Below, one piece after another: positions 20,177 through 26,582 of a DNA stretch of 26,582 nucleotides. Location of the stretch: NCBI GenBank assembly GCA_001586965.3, contig LUCW03000175.1, positions 105,001 to 131,582 on the forward strand, in the 5' to 3' direction. The position numbers were made by a program, and so were the translations under genes. Under the pieces are notes generated by a model. The model had not been told where the DNA came from. It saw only the letters and a list, made by a program, of their open reading frames with translations, and made no database searches. Numbering within the stretch: the stretch's first letter is position 1; the number at the start of each line of letters is the position of its first letter. Source of the stretch: Sphaeroforma sirkka. Lineage: Eukaryota > Opisthokonta > Ichthyosporea > Ichthyophonida.

Positions 20177-22212
20177 ATGGCTAAGGGTACTTCTAAAGGC
20201 AAGGGAGCCGCTAGCTCTAAGCCTGCTAAGCCTGCCGAGGTTCCTGAGATCCCTGTGGAAACACCTAGCCTGTCTGGAGTTGAGCCTGCCGAGGATACTG
20301 TTGGGGAAGCAAATTCTGAGGTTGGTACAGAGGATTATTCTGAGGATGACTCGTCGGATCCTAAAGCCTTGGAAGAAGAGGTATCTACTACTACCGCGGA
20401 AAGGCTCGCCAGCGTCCGTGTATCACCTAGGAGTGAAGCTCAGGACCCCAGCTTGCCCCCCTGACCACGTGCCGTCAAATATTGGGGATAAACGTCGAAG
20501 GCTGGAAAATTCGTGGATACGAATGTCGGGGGCATTATAACTCCACATCTAAAGGACACTCCAGCACAAATCCGGCGTGAAAGGAAGTATTGGACCTGTC
20601 CGAAAATTTCGGTTTCGCCATCGATGGAGAAGCCATTCCATTCAGCTCAAATCTTGGGGCCGAAGCTGAGGACGCCATAACTCGACAACGAGTGGTTGGA
20701 TCCTCTCAATCTCGACGCCAATTGAACCGCACTGAAGCGCTCTTGAAGGAGCTAGCGGCAGCAGCAGTTGTGGACCCCTCTATCGTGTCCCACTTGGCTG
20801 ATATTCTTCCTATACCGAAGAAGAAAAAAAATTCGGGCCGGGTTTCGAACCCGAGACCTACTGGTTTACCAGCCAGTATGTTTACCACTAAGCCAATTAT
20901 CACTGGCGAGAGAGATAATATTTCAAAATTTAATCTCTATAGCTCTGATGCTACCATCGACCATCCTCTTGACAAACCTAACCCTGTCAGAGGATTTGAT
21001 CGTATGGAACTCGATGAGGCTTACCATCCTCGTAATATCGACCCTCATTTGCCAACTAACCCTGGTAATCACGATTTTGGCAATCGCTACACCAGTACCT
21101 CGTTAGAGAGTTCCCGCTCTAATCCTGAGGATGAGGAAGTGAGAACCAGACATACTCGTCTCAGGCTATTACGCTCTGGTATGCAAGTCCTTGAGGACCG
21201 TCTATTGAATGACTCTGACCTTGACGATAGGAAAGCGGATAACATTCGCTATCTAATCGATAACAAGAGAAAGGAAATAGACACCATCTTGGCACTAGCA
21301 GCCCGTAGCACTGAGCATGAGCCTCGTGAACACTTAGAACCAAGCTTTATAAAGCAGCTAGGTAACGCGCAGGCTGAGGTCGATTTCTCTACTAATGAGA
21401 GTACAGTGGAGACACTGAAGGCCTTCGACCAACTTAAGGAGTCTGCCAGCCTTAGGGATAAGCAGATGATGAATGCCTTTATTCATTTCTGTGAGCCAGG
21501 TGAATGGCGAACTATCTTGAGCTCATGAGCCCAACTGGAAAGCCCTACCCTGGCACCAGTTGCGTGATAATATACTTAACACCTTTTTTTGAAGATGCAC
21601 GTGACCGTGAACTTCTAGAGTCTCGCAAGTTCTTTGCGAACGATACCACTATTCGAGGTGCTCTAGCTCATATGACACATATGAATACTCGGATGGGTGG
21701 TCGTACCTATACTGGCGAATATTTATTAATTTGTCAGATGATGGAGACTCTGGGAGCTAACCTCTTTAAGAAAGTCAATGATGACATCATCGCCTATGGT
21801 GATTTGCGATCTATGCCTTGGTCTGTCTTTGAGAAGATAGTACACAAGCATACCAATTCCTCTACTAGAGTACTTAGTACCACGAGCTACACCCAGCCCA
21901 CTAAGCGAAACGCAGTAGAGAGACTAATACTGCGCGTAGTACTAAGAAACCTCGCACTACTACTGGAGGGTACTGGCTCTACTTCTACCGAACCGAAGGT
22001 GATAAGAAGGTGAGAGCGCCTTGCAAGAAGTGTGGTTACAACCTCACAAAACGTAATGGCAAGTGGAATGGTAGACACGACCCTGTTAAGTGTGCACCAG
22101 GCAAGCCAGATTTTGGACACTATATGAAAGAGTGTGCTACTTGCAAAGGGTACTAACGGTTGGCACAAAGAGGATTGCAAGGACTTACCAGACGTCCAAG
22201 TTAAGCACTGAC
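20177..22212 (+). pseudogene. gag region of the right element
   Basis: ATG at 20177 (MAKGTSKGKG). It has an N-terminal lysine/alanine/proline-rich part, an acidic serine-rich part, the antisense tRNA-like stretch read here as KKKNSGRVSNPRPTG, a long helical core (about 20940-21900) and the cysteine/histidine-rich end near 22020-22190. It lies directly upstream of the protease region. It is a decayed copy with several breaks. Confidence 0.8.
20831..20896 (-). ncRNA. tRNA-like sequence antisense to gag (right copy), with A box, B box and T run
   Basis: The minus strand reads TGGCTTAGTGG (20895-20885), a full A box. Next come ACTGG-loop-CCAGT with GGT in the anticodon position after a conserved T, a five-base variable loop, and GGTTCGAAACC (20851-20841), a full B box, in a five-pair T-arm hairpin. 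After CCCGAA it runs into eight T residues (20831-20824), a standard Pol III stop. The anticodon loop has eight bases and the 5' acceptor strand does not pair, so this is a degenerate tRNA-Thr-like or SINE-head sequence. Gag is read through it on the other strand. Confidence 0.75.
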
Positions 22213-22324
22213 AGTACCATATGTGCGCACTAGAGCAAGATTATGAGAAAATGTTCAATAAAATCTATACCAAAGGAGATGAACGTATCTTTCAAACAGT
22301 TTTCGTAAATGGAGAAAAAAAGTT

Positions 22325-22620
22325 ATGGCACTATTTGATCCAGGGGCTGAAGTCTCTGCTATCTCATGCCGAGTAGCCTACGCTACAGATATGGCTGTCC
22401 ATAACAGAAACAACTGATTTAATCTTGGGAAATGGCAAAGTTACTACTTGCAGACACAAGCCATTGACTATGCACACATAATGCTGTCAGATAGAAGAGA
22501 AGTGAAGACTCACCTAATCGTTACTGACATGTCTCAGAAATACGATTTAATTATAGGTATGACTGATCTTCTCAGTTTAGGTATAACACTCACTGGTCTG
22601 CCTAATGGGCTAGCCCGAAT
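22325..22620 (+). pseudogene. Retropepsin-like protease region of the right element
   Basis: ALFDPG followed by VSAIS, and about 70 residues on a hydrophobic IIGMTDLLSLGI stretch, as in retroviral-type aspartic proteases. It sits between the gag zinc knuckle and reverse transcriptase, the normal Ty3/gypsy position. It is part of a decayed pol. Confidence 0.7.
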
Positions 22621-22639
22621 AAAGATCAGTCAGATGATA

Positions 22640-23738
22640 ATATGTTAAAGATACCTAAACCTCCGGAAGGTGAAGCAAAGGATATGATTCCGCACTTCAC
22701 CGATATAATTATGGACTTAATTATACAAAACAGGAAGATTGCAATAACTGACTGGTGTATGTTTAAGTTCTCTAATGGGTACGTTAGACTTGACTTAACA
22801 AACGTCGACTTCTCTAAGTTAAAGTGTCCTTCACATAACTACGTGAGTTGGAGACACAAAGACGTTGTCAAAACCCAAATCGAAGATTGGTTAAAACAGG
22901 GTCTAATTGAAATCAATTATGATGCAACCCCAGTTAACTTAGCTCTCTTAGCGGTCGATCAATATAAATCTGATGGAACGTTTAGTAAAACAAGAGTAGT
23001 ACTAGACCTGTCGCCAATCAACAAACTAATTCCGCAACATAGTTTTCCCTTACCTAAGATAAGCGAGATACTACGCAAAATGGAGGTGCGACTATCTTTT
23101 CCAAGATAGACTTAAAAGCTGCATTCCATCAACTACAAATATATCAGCCTCATAGGAAATACTTTTCCTTTACTTGGCAAGGTAAGAAGTACCAGTTTAA
23201 AGGTGCACCTGAAGGCTTACACATGTTACCTTCTTTCTTCCAACAAGTTATGATGGAACTATTTGCGGACCTGTCATTATAACGTATCAGTCTATTTAGA
23301 TGATATAGTTATCTTTACAAAGACAACACATGAACATACTAAACTCGTTAAAGAAGTCTTAAAGCGACTTAATCATGCTAAACTTAAGATTAACGAAGAC
23401 AAGTGTTCTTTTGCTAAAGATACTATACACTTACTTGGCTACAAAGTATCTGCAGCAGGGGTAGAAATTGATCCTGGCAAGAAACAGTTTCTGTTGGATT
23501 TATCAACACCAATTACTGGAAGAGATGTGAACTCTGTGTGTGGGTTTGTTAACTTCTTCTCGGATTCGGTACCGCATCTTTCTCATTACTTAAAGCCTTT
23601 CAGTCACCTACGGCTGCACAAAGGACCTTTGGGAAAGCTTTGGACTAAAGAATGTGATGATGCATTTAAACTAGTCAAAAGTAAAGTAATGGACGCACCC
23701 ATCATGCAGTACCCTGTGGATGGTGTCCCATTCAAGTA
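22640..23738 (+). pseudogene. Reverse transcriptase region of the right element
   Basis: Family blocks in order: WLKQGLIE, TRVVLDLSPINKLIPQHSFP, KIDLKAAFHQL, GAPEGLHMLPSFFQ, SVYLDDIVIFTKT (the YLDD box) and LLGYKVSAAGV. These match Ty3/gypsy reverse transcriptases. The blocks are spread over more than one frame because the copy has decayed. Confidence 0.9.
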
Positions 23739-24110
23739 GCAACCGACGCTTCAGATCGAGCGGTAGGTGGAGTGCTTTACCAAACGATAAATGGTAAACC
23801 GCGCTACATACAATTCTTTAGCAAGAGTTATAATAAGAGTCAACGGAATTACCTACCGTTAAACAAGAGCTCCTTGCTATAGTTACTGCGCTAAGACAGT
23901 TTAAAGACTACCTTTATGGAAGTTACTTTACTGTCGCCTGTGATCAAAAGTCTTTAACATACTTAAAAGATATGAACCCTGATTCACAGTTGGTGAGCCG
24001 CTGGCATGACATTATTGCCAAGTTCGCTTTTAATATAACACACATTCCAGGAATACATAACCATCTTCCTGACATGCTCTCTCGACTTGTGCCCGACTAC
24101 CAGAAAACAG
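23739..24110 (+). pseudogene. RNase H region of the right element
   Basis: Contains TDASDRAVGGVLYQ, a YLPLNK/ELLAIV-type block, DYLYGSYFTVACDQKSL and the terminal HIPGIHNHLPDMLSRL. That order is standard for RNase H of Ty3/gypsy elements, where the last block corresponds to the usual G-x-N-x-x-AD-x-LSR end. It directly follows the reverse transcriptase region and is decayed. Confidence 0.85.
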
Positions 24111-24135
24111 TCAAAGAGTTATTAGCAACCGATTG

Positions 24136-24231
24136 GATGCTAAATAAGAAATGGTTTAACCTCGCTCAATCACGATGGGGTCCATTTACTGTTGATATGT
24201 TCGCCGCAGAACATAACAAACAGGTTTTCTG
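24136..24231 (+). pseudogene. WGPFTVDMFAAEHN extension after RNase H
   Basis: DWMLNKKWFNLAQSRWGPF followed by TVDMFAAEHNKQ. This W-G-P-x-x-x-D-x-F-A-x-x-x-N block is best known after RNase H in DIRS-like elements and in some aquatic-animal and protist gypsy relatives. It is not found in typical Ty3 or chromoviral pol. The placement between RNase H and integrase here is unambiguous; the wider family distribution is from memory. Confidence 0.65.
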
Positions 24232-24904
24232 AATATAGGTCGTTGACTCATCCTAAAGGTGATGCATTTCAGCTTGACTTATCAAGCATAATGCGTGGGC
24301 TAACCCACCTTGTCAACTTATCGCACAGTTGTTAAATTATGTTAATATTACTAAATCTACCATTACGCTGTGTTGTCCCTTACGTAACTCCGACCCATGG
24401 ATACGTGATTTAATTAATATGATTCAAGACGAACCTATTTATGTCGACCGTGAAACCGACACGTTCTTGTATCAGGGATCTATTCTATTAAGAAGACGCC
24501 TTGGAAACACACCATTGTTTGTCGCATCGGTCCTGCAGGTACCACTAAGTGGAAACCCTCAACCGAATTCTTAGCTAAACTAGAGGAGTCTAAAGAGTTT
24601 GAACAAAAGCTCAAGACTCGTACAACACATGCACCCAACAAGATTGCAGTCGAGGTAATGCCGATTGAAACGGCATTAGATCGTAAAAACATGGGACTAG
24701 CTAAGGCCATGGATCAAAGACTCAAAACTCTAAGAGAACCTGAAGCTCGCACTCAACTACTTAAAGCGCTGCTTAAAGAACAGCCAGGAGTTGCAGAAAC
24801 AACTGAAGAAGATACTTCAACAATCCAATGTTGTCAATTATGTATCTCAGGACTCTACCCCTCCTGATACTGAGGTTGCCCTTTCCAACAGGACTATGGT
24901 TCAT

Positions 24905-25694
24905 CCAGCCAGCGTTACGCAGAATCTGACTGACTTAGAGGAGCTCGAAAGTAGAGTTAAAATTATACATAATTTAACGCATCGAGCATATGAGCATACT
25001 TATAAAATGGCTATTCGTGCAGGGCTTGATCACCCGGCGCTGAAAGAAACCATACGTGAAGTATACCGACGCTGTACTGATTGTGAAAAGAACCAGATCA
25101 AGCGATACGGTTGGGCACCTAAAAAGTGTGACAGAAGACCAACCGATGCGCCGAGTCATAGTCGATTTGGTTAAACTCCCGCGATCAAGCATACTGGCGA
25201 TGTATATATCTGTCATTTCTTATGTGTGGCTTCGGGCTATAACTTGCTTTATGCAATACCGAACAAACGTCCACAAACAGTGGCAGAATTATGCTATCAC
25301 GTCTTCAATGACTTCGGTTTCCCCGAGTACTATGTTCTGATAACGGTAGTGAGTTTTGTACCGACGTAATGGAGGCACTTATACTCGTATCAGGCATGAC
25401 CCATAGGCGTGGTGTTCCTTACAAACCTCAAACGCAGGGTGCAAATGAGACACGTCATAGAGAACTTAAGAAACTCTTGCGTACCGCACTAGACGACGTT
25501 GAGGATATGTGGCCTTATCATTTGAAATGGGTTCAGACTCAAATGAATAACTGCATGAATCCTCAAACTGGAACACTCCCGTTTCACTATTTCTTTGGCC
25601 GCTATAGTGAATTACAAGCAACGTTTGATAAAACTGCGCCCGAGAAACACGCTACCCGTGGCTACAAAGATCGAGCATATGCACAGAAACCTTA
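24905..25694 (+). pseudogene. Integrase region of the right element
   Basis: A zinc-binding HHCC-like part (IIHNLTHRAYEHTYK ... YRRCTDCEKNQ) is followed by a DDE-core-type part with VDLVKLP and PYKPQTQGANETRHRELKKL, the block that carries the catalytic glutamate region. The end near 25695 (LPFHYFFGRYSELQ) resembles the usual integrase P-x-x-x-x-FGR motif. It is decayed. Confidence 0.85.
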
Positions 25695-25695
25695 A

Positions 25696-26474
25696 ACGTT
25701 ACCGAACTCTCTTCTAAGACGATACAGGACCTTTTATTTATTTCCTACATGATGAGAGAAAGAGTGATACTTACAGAGTAAGATAACATTGATGAAAAGG
25801 TACTAGCGCAACCAATCTGGAAACTCTGCGTATCCCTACCTCCGAACTCTCATTCAGCTCGCTCATTTGATTCTGACATACTGCAGTTATGGAGTCACAA
25901 GTCAAGGATATAATTGACCAAAACATCCAGAAGACGGTTACACTTACTACAAGACCCGTTTCATGGATGGGACGGTAGCTTGGCTAGCGCGTCGATGCAT
26001 TTCATTGAATCTCTTTGACTTTCTTTATTATCTTTAATAAGAATCTGGAACAAGCGTTTACATGGAACACACAGGATAAACGAAAGGGGTTTCCTCAGGA
26101 GACTTCTAGGCCTGACGGATCTGGAAATTCCCTATTTGCCACCTACGCTTCCCTACGTGACTAAACTTTCTGATCTGCCCGCAACAGATTGCGAAAAATT
26201 GATTTCAACACTACTTACTAATGAAGAACAATGGCTTTGGCTATTGCTTTACCAAATAATGAAAGCACATCAAGCGCTTACATCGGAGATGGTTACTGGA
26301 CCAAATGCCATGACGACATAAAATTACAACATGAGTCTTGAACTCATCACGTACATGGAGGCTACTGCCTCGATAGAGTCATACTGAGCCGAAACCGTTT
26401 TTACTTTGGTTTCGCTTTACCAACTAGATCGTATCTTAACGTACGTTCGTAGTTCTAAAAGCTACTGGGGGCTA
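25696..26474 (+). other. 3' internal region of the right element
   Basis: About 780 bases between the last integrase homology and LTR C. A frame at 26136-26321 (ATDCEKLISTLLTNEEQWLW within it) matches no domain I know. It may be a remnant of the integrase C terminus or a small extra element gene. CTACTGGGGGCTA immediately before LTR C is a weak polypurine-tract candidate. Confidence 0.5.
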
Positions 26475-26582
26475 TGTAGAAATACGGCCTCCGGTCAGTC
26501 TAAAATATCAAGATCAATTGAGATAATACATTGGTTTTTATTTGTATTTTAAATACCAATCTCAAAATCAATAAGTCTTTTC
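26475..26582 (+). repeat. LTR C, cut by the window edge
   Basis: Starts TGTAGAAATACGGCCTCCGG, identical to LTR B over the first 45 or so bases. Its visible inner part differs from both A and B. Because the window ends inside it, the LTR length and the flanking target-site copy cannot be seen. Confidence 0.85.

Larger units (their letters stand above)
19503..26582 (+). mobile_element. Right copy of the Ty3/gypsy-like LTR retrotransposon (fossil, near full span)
   Basis: The order is LTR B, leader, gag, protease, reverse transcriptase, RNase H, an extra RNase H-like extension, integrase, an unrecognised 3' stretch and LTR C, which the window cuts. Integrase after RNase H marks it as Ty3/gypsy (Metaviridae) rather than copia. 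All main domains are recognisable, but the copy is broken, with about a dozen lesions by eye spread over gag and pol. LTR B is shared with the left copy, giving a tandem array. Confidence 0.92.

Noticed and set aside
20831-20896. A functional tRNA-Thr gene antisense in gag
   Set aside because: The A and B boxes and the T arm are good, but the 5' acceptor strand does not pair with the 3' strand and the anticodon loop has eight bases. I call it tRNA-like only.
26136-26321. Possible extra gene at the 3' end of the retroelement
   Set aside because: It is only 61 residues with no recognised domain, so I mention it within the 3' internal region but do not call it a gene.

Overview
The window is eukaryotic nuclear DNA. 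One gene is split into ten exons by GT-AG introns that keep a consistent reading phase. The gaps carry AATAAA-type signals and many mini- and microsatellites, and the right-hand 11 kb is LTR retrotransposon. Widely spaced genes with introns of 0.15-1.2 kb would suit a unicellular opisthokont relative such as an ichthyosporean, or another marine protist. The sequence alone does not fix the lineage.

Layout, left to right. Bases 1-623 hold nothing I can support. Bases 624-8168 (+) are a complete ten-exon gene for a 530-residue 2-oxoglutarate/Fe(II) dioxygenase of the prolyl-4-hydroxylase type. It has a basic N terminus, a helical middle region and a C-terminal catalytic domain with all expected iron and 2-oxoglutarate ligands. 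Several introns contain their own unrelated minisatellite, and one contains a duplicated copy of the preceding exon's end with its splice donor. Bases 8169-11021 are non-coding, with minisatellites, a compound TA/TG/TA microsatellite and candidate poly(A) signals. Bases 11022-12662 (-) are an intronless gene for a 546-residue Rossmann-fold protein. It carries the lysine-asparagine-histidine catalytic signature of the polyol-specific long-chain dehydrogenases (mannitol and mannitol-1-phosphate dehydrogenases), interrupted by an acidic insertion. Bases 12663-15314 are AT-rich and satellite-rich, with a CTTGCCA heptamer array, a 149-bp tandem duplication and a possible pogo/Tigger-like transposon end.

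Bases 15315-26582 are a tandem pair of related, decayed Ty3/gypsy-like elements laid out LTR A - internal - LTR B - internal - LTR C, with LTR C running off the window. The left copy has gag and the start of pol, then an inverted, more diverged copy of the gag end. The right copy retains recognisable gag, protease, reverse transcriptase, RNase H and integrase regions. In both copies gag contains, on the opposite strand, a tRNA-like sequence with intact A and B boxes followed by a run of T. This is the most unusual item in the window.

The two host genes are separate transcription units on opposite strands, about 2.9 kb apart and convergent. Nothing suggests they share a pathway.
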